64,000 nt of DNA, taken from assembly GCF_900129275.1 (NCBI RefSeq), contig NZ_FQUX01000001.1:372001-436000 (forward strand), read 5' to 3'. Numbering within the stretch: the first letter of the stretch is position 1; every line of letters starts with the position of its first letter. The translations under genes were made by a program, and so were the position numbers. Origin of the DNA: Arenibacter palladensis (GTDB taxonomy: Bacteria; Bacteroidota; Bacteroidia; Flavobacteriales; Flavobacteriaceae). The notes below the pieces were generated by a model. It was not told the DNA's origin, made no database searches, and saw nothing but the letters and a program-made list of their open reading frames with translations. Shown here piece by piece: positions 44,448-53,113 of the stretch.

Positions 44448-45842
44448 TCAAAGCCTATCCTTGGCTGTGACTAAGGTCGACCTCACCTCTTTCCTTAAAA
44501 AATAGCCCGTAACCAGCGTGGCCAGGACATCTGCAATGGGAAAAGAGATCCAAACCCCTAGTTCTCCCAGATAATTTGGCAAAATTAAAATGAGCGGTAT
44601 AAAAAAGAAGCCTTGTCTGCTCAAGGTCAGCAATAGAGCCGGTACTGCCTTACCTATGGCCTGGAAATAGGCGGCTCCTATCAATTGAACGGCAATGATA
44701 GGTGTCGCGGCAAAGACCCAACGCATGGCCGAGGGGGTATGTTCCAAAACATACGAATTCATGGCCAGTTCCGAGGCCGACATATCTGGTTGGTTGCTCA
44801 AAAACAGAGCGGCGATCTCTGCAGGAAAAATCATGAGTCCCACAAACACTATAAATGCCAAGCCTGCGGCATAGAGGATGGCGGTATTGATCGATTCTCG
44901 TACCCTTTGGTATTTTCTGGCCCCATAATTGAATCCCGCAATGGGCAGGAAACCTTGGGTTACCCCAAAAACAGGGAAGAGGGCAAACATAAGCATCCGA
45001 GCAATAATGGCATAGACCGCTATCATAGCCTCCCCTCCCAAACCGAAAAGGATATTGTTCATCAACAAATAAATTAAACTAATTACGGCCTGCCTGGACA
45101 AGGTAACGAATCCCAAAGCCCCAATCTCCTTTAAGATTGGACGATCCAATCCAAAATGTGACCAATTCAATTTTAGTTCCGAATTTTTGGAAAGAAAAAA
45201 ATACAGGATGTACGCAAAACAAAGAACATACCCAATGGTGGTTGCCCAAGCCGCCCCTTCCATTCCCCAGTCAAAGACATAAATGAAGATATAATCCATC
45301 AAAAGATTTCCTACCGAAGGAATTATCATGGCGTTCATGGCAAATCTTGGCTTGCCCTCAGCTCTAATAACCGTATTTCCCATCATACATAGGGCCAGAA
45401 ACGGCACCCCGTACAGAACAATGGTATAATATATCTTTGCAGGCCCAAAAATATCCCCTTTGCCACCAAAGGCCGGGATAAGGCTATTTACATAATACAG
45501 CCCCAATATCACCATGACAATGGTGACCAGAAGTGTTAAGCTAATTTGGTTTCCAAAAGTCTTTAAGGCCTTTTCCTTGTTGTTTTCACCCAGGGCACGG
45601 GAAATAATGCTAGAACCCCCAATACCAATGGCCATACCTAGGGCCGCTATAAAAAAGGAAACCGGCAGTACTACATTGATCGCCGCTATGGCTATGGAAC
45701 CTATCCAGTTGCCGACGAAAATAGAATCCACCAGAACGTTCAGTGACATTACTAAAATACCAATAGAGGCGGGAACTGCCTGTTTAACCAACAATTTCCC
45801 TATAGGTTCACGGCCCAACTGTTCTGAGGAAACCTTGGCCAT
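44448..45842 (-). CDS. MATE-family efflux transporter
   Basis: 464 residues, 12 predicted helices, starting LGREPIGKLLVKQAVPASIGILV, the MATE N-terminus. LGMAIGIGGSSIISRALGE and PVFGVTQGFLPIAGFNYGA are family regions. It exports drugs or metabolites by H+ or Na+ antiport. Its ATG overlaps the ferrochelatase stop by one base (TAATG), and hemJ follows 95 bases downstream, so a link with porphyrin export is possible. Confidence 0.92.
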   Translation of the reverse strand: MAKVSSEQLGREPIGKLLVKQAVPASIGILVMSLNVLVDSIFVGNWIGSIAIAAINVVLPVSFFIAALGMAIGIGGSSIISRALGENNKEKALKTFGNQISLTLLVTIVMVILGLYYVNSLIPAFGGKGDIFGPAKIYYTIVLYGVPFLALCMMGNTVIRAEGKPRFAMNAMIIPSVGNLLMDYIFIYVFDWGMEGAAWATTIGYVLCFAYILYFFLSKNSELKLNWSHFGLDRPILKEIGALGFVTLSRQAVISLIYLLMNNILFGLGGEAMIAVYAIIARMLMFALFPVFGVTQGFLPIAGFNYGARKYQRVRESINTAILYAAGLAFIVFVGLMIFPAEIAALFLSNQPDMSASELAMNSYVLEHTPSAMRWVFAATPIIAVQLIGAAYFQAIGKAVPALLLTLSRQGFFFIPLILILPNYLGELGVWISFPIADVLATLVTGYFLRKEVRSTLVTAKDRL

Positions 45843-46873
45843 TACACTGGTAGTGTTTCCTTAGTCTGCCAATCCCCGATCCATTTCACCATTAAATTCA
45901 CCCATGCCTCGTTATCGTTGAGACAGGGAATATGCTTGTAATCCTCACCACCTGCTTCCTGAAACTGGTGTTTCCCTTCCATGGCGATCTCTTCCAAGGT
46001 TTCCAGACAATCTGCAACAAAGGCCGGCGTAATTACTGCCAAACGCTTTATACCCTCTTTTCCAAAACGCTCAAATTCAAAGTCGGTATACGGTTTTAAC
46101 CAAGGGTCGTTGGGCAATCTGGACTGAAAGGAAAGGCTTACCTTATCATTGGAAAGACCCAGTTTCTCCTTTACTTTTTCTGTCATTTCGTAACACTGAT
46201 GGCGATAACAGGTATGATGTGCCACCGAATTGGTCTTACAGCAACTTGCATCTATCTTACAATGAAATTTTGTGGGGTCGGACTTTCTAATATGTCTTTC
46301 AGGAATACCATGATAGGAAAATAAGATATGATCGTATTCAAACCCTTTTAACCCTGCCGCAATACTTTCTGAAAGTACCTCAATATAATCCCTGTTATTA
46401 TAGAACGCGGGTAGTGTTGTTATTTTTATCTTAGGAAAAAATTCATCCTTGACCTCCATGGTCTTTACCACAACGGTTTCATAGGAAGACATGGCGTAAT
46501 GCGGATATAATGGCACCAATAGTACCTCGTCCACCCCTTTTTCGGATAACTCTGACAGGGCATTCTTTATCGTCATACTCCCATAACGCATCCCCAAGGC
46601 TACCGGAATTTCACTTTGCTTCTTTACCTTATCGGCAAACCGCTCAGAGATTACAATTAAGGGGGACCCCTCTTCCCACCATATCTTTTTGTAGGCCTCG
46701 GCCGATTTTTTAGGCCGGGTTTGCAGAATAATCCCGCGTACTATTATATTCCTTAACCATTTGGGAACATCAATAACTCTTTCGTCCATTAAAAATTCAT
46801 CCAAATAAGGTTTAACATCCTTAGGTGTGGGACTATCCGGGGAACCTAAGTTAACCAACAAAACTCCTTTCAT
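45842..46873 (-). CDS. hemH: ferrochelatase
   Basis: 343 residues; inserts iron into protoporphyrin IX, the last step of haem synthesis. Conserved regions are GVLLVNLGSPDSP at the N-terminus, FSYHGIPERHIRK with the metal-binding His, and SFQSRLPNDPWLKPYTD near the C-terminus. CKIDASCCKTN is a Cys-rich insert. The start is the ATG at 46873; an in-frame TTG at 46927 is excluded because the TATTTTTG promoter box at 46905-46912 lies inside that extension. It is coupled to the MATE gene. Confidence 0.95.
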   Translation of the reverse strand: MKGVLLVNLGSPDSPTPKDVKPYLDEFLMDERVIDVPKWLRNIIVRGIILQTRPKKSAEAYKKIWWEEGSPLIVISERFADKVKKQSEIPVALGMRYGSMTIKNALSELSEKGVDEVLLVPLYPHYAMSSYETVVVKTMEVKDEFFPKIKITTLPAFYNNRDYIEVLSESIAAGLKGFEYDHILFSYHGIPERHIRKSDPTKFHCKIDASCCKTNSVAHHTCYRHQCYEMTEKVKEKLGLSNDKVSLSFQSRLPNDPWLKPYTDFEFERFGKEGIKRLAVITPAFVADCLETLEEIAMEGKHQFQEAGGEDYKHIPCLNDNEAWVNLMVKWIGDWQTKETLPV

Positions 46874-46904
46874 TCTTCCTTTTTTTATCAATTTACCTGT
46901 GCAA

Positions 46905-46912
46905 CAAAAATA
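46905..46912 (-). promoter_or_regulatory. -7 box TATTTTTG of the hemH operon
   Basis: Perfect TAnnTTTG on the minus strand. It gives a leader of about 25 bases to the hemH start at 46873. The -33 element is unclear. Confidence 0.45.
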
Positions 46913-46981
46913 ACACTTGCAGACCAACTATAATTTAAATCCATTAAATAGTTTATCTATACCTCCATAGACAGCACCAAT

Positions 46982-47022
46982 TTAATGGTATGGACACAGC
47001 ATATCTATTTTAATACCATTAA
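46982..47022. repeat. inverted repeat between hemH and the MscS gene
   Basis: TTAATGGTAT and ATACCATTAA are perfect 10-base arms 21 bases apart, in the 321-base gap between divergent genes. It may be a pair of regulator sites or a hairpin. The rest of the gap shows no gene. Confidence 0.45.
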
Positions 47023-47194
47023 GTATTTTTAAGATGCCGGGGCCTGGTTTATTTAATAATCGGTCCCCTCCAGGCATATAATATGCAGCTTTAGAAGTTT
47101 TTGAAGGTTAATAAAGACAATATACCTGCCCGAAATTTTTATATTGAATGGATTTTACTAAGTTATGGTCATTATTAACCTAAGCAGGACCTTT

Positions 47195-48268
47195 ATGGAG
47201 CAAATATTTGAAAACATAGACAACCAGACCCTCCTATACGCTACAGGCACTTTTGTCCTTTTGACCATTCTATATATCAGCACTTATTTTATCCTGCGCA
47301 AATTGGGGAGTAACCCAAAATACCTAGTCCCCAAGGATGCCATGAAAAGGGTGAGTAAACCACTTTTTATACTATTCCTGTCCTTTTTATTACGCTCAAA
47401 ATCGCTTCACACTTTATTATACCTGAACGATTATAGTTTTGTAATTAAAAAATCCAGTACCCTGCTGATCATATTTTCAATAACCTGGTTGATTTTAGTA
47501 GCTTTAAAGGTTTCCAAAAATTTGATTATCAATAACTATGATGTAGGAACTTCAGATAATTTAAAAGCTCGAAAAATTTATACCCAATTTAATATTCTTG
47601 AACGAATTTTTATTGTAGTGGTCATAGTATTGGCCTTAGGAGCAGCCTTGATGAGTTTTGAAAGTATCCGGGAAATTGGGGTAAGTCTTTTTGCCTCTGC
47701 AGGGGTAGCGGGTATAATCATTGGTTTCTCCGCACAAAAGCTCATTGGAAGTATTCTGGCCGGCATACAGATAGCCTTTACCCAACCCATAAAGTTTGAT
47801 GACGTGGTGATTGTTGAAGGTGAGTGGGGACGCATTGAGGAGATTACACTGACTTATGTAGTGATTAAAATTTGGGACAAAAGGAGACTTATAGTTCCAA
47901 CCACCTATTTTATAGAAAAACCGTTTCAGAATTGGACCAAAACATCCGCAGATTTAATGGGAACCGTTTTTATACATACAGATTATCGTGTTCCCTTCGA
48001 TAAGCTTAGGGAGGAACTCACCAGGATATTGTCGTCCACAGATCTATGGGATGGAAAAGTGAATGTGCTTCAAGTAACGGATGCCAAAGCCCAAAGTGTA
48101 GAAATTAGGGCACTAATGAGTGCCGTTGACTCACCCACGGCCTGGGATTTAAGAGTTTTGGTACGGGAAAAACTGATTGGTTTTTTACAAGAAAATTACC
48201 CGGAAAGCCTGCCTCATACACGTTTGTACCTTAAAGACGGACTTACAACCAAAACTTTCCAAAAATAG
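47195..48268 (+). CDS. MscS-family mechanosensitive ion channel
   Basis: 357 residues from the chosen start MEQIFENIDNQ. There are about four to five hydrophobic helices. The pore-lining helix and beta domain are clear: SLFASAGVAGIIIGFSAQKLIGSILAGIQIAFTQ, then PIKFDDVVIVEGEWGRIEEITLTYVVIKIWDKRRLIVPTTYF. Opens on membrane tension to release solutes. The in-frame ATG at 47165 would add 10 residues and is less likely. Confidence 0.92.
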   Translation: MEQIFENIDNQTLLYATGTFVLLTILYISTYFILRKLGSNPKYLVPKDAMKRVSKPLFILFLSFLLRSKSLHTLLYLNDYSFVIKKSSTLLIIFSITWLILVALKVSKNLIINNYDVGTSDNLKARKIYTQFNILERIFIVVVIVLALGAALMSFESIREIGVSLFASAGVAGIIIGFSAQKLIGSILAGIQIAFTQPIKFDDVVIVEGEWGRIEEITLTYVVIKIWDKRRLIVPTTYFIEKPFQNWTKTSADLMGTVFIHTDYRVPFDKLREELTRILSSTDLWDGKVNVLQVTDAKAQSVEIRALMSAVDSPTAWDLRVLVREKLIGFLQENYPESLPHTRLYLKDGLTTKTFQK

Positions 48269-48379
48269 ACGGCTACGCATTAAGTGTGGCATGAAACATG
48301 GTGCGTTAATACAAATAAAACGTTAATTATGCCTTAAGCTTTTATTCCTAATAAATTTTGAAGCATTTTTAACTAAAAT

Positions 48380-51300
48380 TTGAATTCTGGTATGCGCATT
48401 TACTTAGGTTTTCTTTTTCTAATGATTTCCCAGGGATTATTTGCCCAGGAGGAGAACAGTCTTCTTTGGGAAATATCGGGGAATAACCTGAAGAAATCCT
48501 CGTATTTGTACGGAACCATGCACGTAAGCCAAAAAATCGCCTTTAGGTTGGACGATGTTTTTTACGAAGCCTTGGACAAAAGTGAAATTGTGGCTCTGGA
48601 ATCGGATCCGGATACTTGGTTGGATGATTATGGTAAAATGCGCGGTAGCGGCATAGGCTTTGGAACCGGATTTGTAACCAAGGGATTTTATATCTATCCT
48701 TTTGCCATTAAAAACCCTAGTAAGGAAATAGTCTCCTCTTATCTTTCTTTGGATGATCGGCTTGTGAACAATATCCTTTACCGAACCAATGAAAGTTCCC
48801 AAAATTTTGAGGAAGAAACCTATTTGGACATGTTCATTTATCAAGCCGGGAAAAAGTATTCCAAGCCTATAAGGGCCTTGGAGGATTTGGAGGAATCCAC
48901 TGCCTTGGTTGGTAGGGCCAACATGAATGCCATGAAACCCAAACCGGACGAATGGCTTCAAAAAAAGATGCAGACCCAAGATGTAATGTCGCTTTTGCAA
49001 GATGCCTATAGGGAGCGTAATATCAATCTAATTGATTCCTTGGACCAGGCCATGTATACCGAGCATTATTTGCAGAACATGCTCTATGCCCGTAACAAAA
49101 ATATGGCGGCACGTTTGGACTCCTTAATGCATACGGCAAAAGTATTCGCTGGGATTGGAGCTGCCCACCTCCCTGGAAAAAAGGGGGTTATTCAACTTCT
49201 TAGAAATATGGGCTACGAAGTTAAACCGCTTACCTCCCGGTTTACATACAAAGGTCGCGCCTTAAAGGATTCCCTGGAAACCAAAACCCTTAGTAATGAA
49301 TATAGTACCAGGACTCCCGATGATGGGCATTTTAGCCTTCTTTTGCCCAACAAGCTATATCCAATAGCGGAATATACCAATACCACCTATATTTCGCCCG
49401 ATTTGGCCAATGGAAGCTATATAATGGTGAATCGAATTCCCACTTTTACCTATTTAAAAAAGGACTACACCTACTCTTTGGATGATGTGGACAAATTACT
49501 GTTCGAGAATATTCCCGGGAAAATCCTTGAAAAGAACAAAATAGAAAACGGGACATATCCCGGCTTGGACATAAAAAATCAATTGAAAAACGGCGATTTT
49601 CAACGGTACCATATCTACATCACCCCTTTGGAAATACTAATTTTTAAAATGAGCGGGCAAGGGGATTATGTGGTAAAACATTCCGATACTATTTTTAACA
49701 GCATCAGCTTCAAATCATTAGAAAAAAAACGAACGGTACTTTTTTCGGAATTTCATGACTTTGAAATTGAAATGCCTTCCCTCTACAATTTTACCAACCG
49801 CAAAAGAAAAGGCAATCGATTTATTGAGGCAGTTAATCCAGAAACTTCCTCCTATTTCTTTCTTAAGAAAGCCACCCTAAACGATTTTAATTTTATTGAG
49901 CAAGATACCTTCGAGCTAAAACAAATTCAAAACAGATTTTATCAAGATCTAAAGTTGGAACCGGAATATGGTCCGTTCGATGGCCAAAGCCTATCCTCTT
50001 CTGCAAAGTTTGACCCCACTGGCCTAAATCGACTTTATTTAAAGACCATTATTTGGGAAAACAACTACTATCTTCTGGGTAGTGTGACTAAAGACAGTAC
50101 TGAAGCACAGCAATATTTCGACTCATTCAAAATTAAGAAACAAAATTATACCGAAGAGTTTAAAAAAATACAGGATACCGCTTTATTCTTTTCTACCATA
50201 AGCCCCGTTGATCCACCAAAATTTGTTGAAAACAGTAATAATTACTACGAACGACACAAGAAACCCAAGCCCTATAGTGCCTACACCAAAAAATCCATTT
50301 ACCAGAACGTAAATAATGAGGCCATCTTAGTGACGGTAAACAAGGCCCATGATTTTCTAATGTTTCCCAATATCGATTCTGTTTGGCTACTAAGAAGAAA
50401 ATTGTACCGTCAGAATACCTTTAACATTATTAGGGAGGAACGCCCCAAGTACAATGAAAAATATCATGAAATAAACCTAACCCTAACAGATACCGCCAGT
50501 ACCAGGGGAATATTGATAAAGAACATTGTTAAGGGCGGACTATTATACGAAGTAAAGGCCTTAATAGATACCGTTAAACCCCCCAGCAGATTCGTCAAGG
50601 ATTTCTTCAACAATTTTACACCTACAGACACCTTGGTAGGTTCTTCTATCGTAAGCGATAAAACCTCCGATTTCTTTAAAGCCATTAGACAGAACGACAG
50701 TATAGTCCATGATGGGTATGCTTTTTTAAAGTTCAATAAAAAGCACGCCGATTCCTTAAAATACTATATATCGGAGTTCGACTTTAAAGACAATCAGAAA
50801 TATCTTCAGGCTCATTTAATCCAAAAATTGGCCGAAATGCCAGACATTGATGCCACGAGCTTCTTTGAGAACTACTATGCTAGGTCCTACAACAACTCCA
50901 AGGCACAAACAAAAATCCTACAGGCCATTAGCAAAAACCAAAATGAAACGTCATTAGAACTACTCTTACGGCTTATGTCCACCGACTTGCCCTTGGTATC
51001 GAGCAAGCAGGAGATACAGAATATTTTCCAGCCCTATCTGGACAGTCTGCCCTTGGCCCGCAAACTATTCCCCGAAATATTGGATTACAGTGCCATAGAA
51101 GAGTATAAATCGCCTATCTTTTCCATGCTAGCTAAGCTTAAGGCCCGCGGATTGATAAAGCCAAAGAGCTACAAAAAATATAAAAATCAGATTCTCAACG
51201 ACGCCAAGATCCAGTTGAAGAGGCAACTAGGCCTTACCATGGACTTATTGAACGAGGATATTGCCAGTAGCAGCAGCAATAATAATTACGAGATACTAGA

Positions 51301-51925
51301 GAATTATACCGTGTTACTATACCCCTATATCAAAGAAAGTGAGGTAGCCCTGTTCTTTCAACGCTTGTCCACCGTAAACGACCCACAAATACAAGCCTCA
51401 TATGTGGCCCTTCGTCTGAAAAACGAAGAAAATCCATTTTTCGGTCACAATAAAATATCGGCAAGCTCCATAAATTCACTGGCTGAAAATGCAGAAACCC
51501 GTTTACTGCTTTTTGAAAAATTGCAAAAAATTGGTAAACTGGATTTTTTCCCTTCCAATTATAGAAACCAAAAGGCCATAGCAGAATCCATTCTCCACAA
51601 GGCCTTGGAATTAGACCCCGAACAGCATTCCATTGAATTCGTCAAGGACCAAAAAATGTATTATCCATCCACTAATTATCATGGTTACTACTTTAAAGTA
51701 AAAGATAAGGACAACTATAGTAACAATTTAAAAATGTTTATGTTAGTATTCAAAGATTCTGATCATATTCATAGCAAACCCTACTATATCAACAAAGGGT
51801 TCAATATAACGGACATTAATACTGAAGAAGAAGTATTGCACTTAACGACCGAAGAGTATAATTTAAAAGACAGGCAACGTGCCATAGTGAACAATCCATC
51901 GATTTATAGTGGCTTTATGCATTAG
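48380..51925 (+). CDS. large secreted TraB/GumN-family protein
   Basis: 1181 residues with a signal peptide (about 1-22, ISQGLFAQ). A TraB/GumN domain spans about residues 27-295, with YLYGTMHVSQK and the closing AKVFAGIGAAHLPGKKGVIQLL. TraB relatives include metal-dependent Tiki-type proteases. The remaining 880 residues are not recognised; they are alpha/beta then largely helical from about 780. Typical GumN proteins are about 300 residues, so this is a much longer form. The start could also be Met5. Confidence 0.8.
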   Translation: MNSGMRIYLGFLFLMISQGLFAQEENSLLWEISGNNLKKSSYLYGTMHVSQKIAFRLDDVFYEALDKSEIVALESDPDTWLDDYGKMRGSGIGFGTGFVTKGFYIYPFAIKNPSKEIVSSYLSLDDRLVNNILYRTNESSQNFEEETYLDMFIYQAGKKYSKPIRALEDLEESTALVGRANMNAMKPKPDEWLQKKMQTQDVMSLLQDAYRERNINLIDSLDQAMYTEHYLQNMLYARNKNMAARLDSLMHTAKVFAGIGAAHLPGKKGVIQLLRNMGYEVKPLTSRFTYKGRALKDSLETKTLSNEYSTRTPDDGHFSLLLPNKLYPIAEYTNTTYISPDLANGSYIMVNRIPTFTYLKKDYTYSLDDVDKLLFENIPGKILEKNKIENGTYPGLDIKNQLKNGDFQRYHIYITPLEILIFKMSGQGDYVVKHSDTIFNSISFKSLEKKRTVLFSEFHDFEIEMPSLYNFTNRKRKGNRFIEAVNPETSSYFFLKKATLNDFNFIEQDTFELKQIQNRFYQDLKLEPEYGPFDGQSLSSSAKFDPTGLNRLYLKTIIWENNYYLLGSVTKDSTEAQQYFDSFKIKKQNYTEEFKKIQDTALFFSTISPVDPPKFVENSNNYYERHKKPKPYSAYTKKSIYQNVNNEAILVTVNKAHDFLMFPNIDSVWLLRRKLYRQNTFNIIREERPKYNEKYHEINLTLTDTASTRGILIKNIVKGGLLYEVKALIDTVKPPSRFVKDFFNNFTPTDTLVGSSIVSDKTSDFFKAIRQNDSIVHDGYAFLKFNKKHADSLKYYISEFDFKDNQKYLQAHLIQKLAEMPDIDATSFFENYYARSYNNSKAQTKILQAISKNQNETSLELLLRLMSTDLPLVSSKQEIQNIFQPYLDSLPLARKLFPEILDYSAIEEYKSPIFSMLAKLKARGLIKPKSYKKYKNQILNDAKIQLKRQLGLTMDLLNEDIASSSSNNNYEILENYTVLLYPYIKESEVALFFQRLSTVNDPQIQASYVALRLKNEENPFFGHNKISASSINSLAENAETRLLLFEKLQKIGKLDFFPSNYRNQKAIAESILHKALELDPEQHSIEFVKDQKMYYPSTNYHGYYFKVKDKDNYSNNLKMFMLVFKDSDHIHSKPYYINKGFNITDINTEEEVLHLTTEEYNLKDRQRAIVNNPSIYSGFMH

Positions 51926-52147
51926 ATGTGGAAACGGAAAAACCTATATAATACCTTGATTAATGATATGTAATGAATAGTGGTTTACCTGCAAAAAATC
52001 CCATTGCTCCAAATGGACAAGGTAGGGTCCTTATAAATTTATTGAATAAAAAACCGTTTAGAATAAATTTATATTCTATAAAATTTAAACACCATATTTA
52101 CAAATAGTTGTAAAGGTTTATGTAAAGTAAAATTTTAATAATATTCT

Positions 52148-52990
52148 ATGAAACATTTCCTCTTTTTGATTCTTATTTTGTCACTTATCCCTAGCGGATT
52201 TGCCCAAAATCTAATATGTTCTCCTCAAGACAGGAATGCCTTTGAAAATAAGATGCAGGCTATTTCCAATTTGGAAAAACAGACGGTTGGTGAAAATATG
52301 GTGTCCATTGGGAAGACCTTTATAGGAATTCCTTATGTAGCCAAAACTTTGGAAATTGGAGAAAAGGAATCCTTGGTCATTAATTTACAAGGATTGGACT
52401 GCACTACTTTTGTAGAAAATGTATTGGCATTTTCCCTTATGCGAAAGCACAACAAACAAGATTTTGACGCCTTTACCGATTATTTAGAAACCATTCGGTA
52501 TAAAGACGGAAAGCTCAATGGTTACGCCTCACGACTGCATTATTTTTCGGAATGGATCGCCAACAATGAGCATAAGGGCCTGTTAAAGGATATGACCTCC
52601 CAAATAGGAGGTGTGGAAAGCCAAAAGGCCATTAATTTTATGAGTACACATAGGGAACTATACCCTTTTCTCAAAGATGCCGATAACTATGGGAAAATTC
52701 AGGCTTCGGAGGAATTTCTTAAATCGCAGTCCATCTGTATCCTTCCTCAGGACCAGATCCAAGCGAATGAGCATTTGATACAATCTGGCGACATTATAGC
52801 TCTGACCACTTCCATAAAAGGTTTGGATATTACGCATACCGGAATCGCCACAAGGGAAGCTGACGGGAGAATACATTTGCTACATGCTTCCACAGGATCC
52901 ATGGAGGTAGAAGTCTCGAAACAACCCTTGGCCGATTACCTAAAAGGCATAAAAAGCAATACGGGGATAATGGTGGCACGACCCCTATAG
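52148..52990 (+). CDS. DUF1460 N-acetylmuramoyl-L-alanine amidase-like protein
   Basis: 280 residues with a signal peptide (about 1-19, PSGFAQ). The core is a DUF1460 papain-like (NlpC/P60-related) domain: INLQGLDCTTFVENVLAF carries the catalytic Cys and DITHTGIATREADGRIHLLHAS the His. It should cleave peptidoglycan peptides or amides in the periplasm. The 222-base upstream gap shows no other gene. It ends 123 bases before the convergent SGNH gene. Confidence 0.9.
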   Translation: MKHFLFLILILSLIPSGFAQNLICSPQDRNAFENKMQAISNLEKQTVGENMVSIGKTFIGIPYVAKTLEIGEKESLVINLQGLDCTTFVENVLAFSLMRKHNKQDFDAFTDYLETIRYKDGKLNGYASRLHYFSEWIANNEHKGLLKDMTSQIGGVESQKAINFMSTHRELYPFLKDADNYGKIQASEEFLKSQSICILPQDQIQANEHLIQSGDIIALTTSIKGLDITHTGIATREADGRIHLLHASTGSMEVEVSKQPLADYLKGIKSNTGIMVARPL

Positions 52991-53113
52991 GTCAGTGAAC
53001 CCTTGACCCAGAATTGGATTTTGTTAAATGGTTTGGCCAAGTATCTATTTTTACTACCACCATCCAATAAATAGGAAACTATTAAAGATAATACGATTTC
53101 ACTTTAGAAACTT

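Noticed and set aside
46874-46927. TTG-initiated extension of ferrochelatase
   Set aside because: A promoter box lies inside it and the added residues are not ferrochelatase-like.
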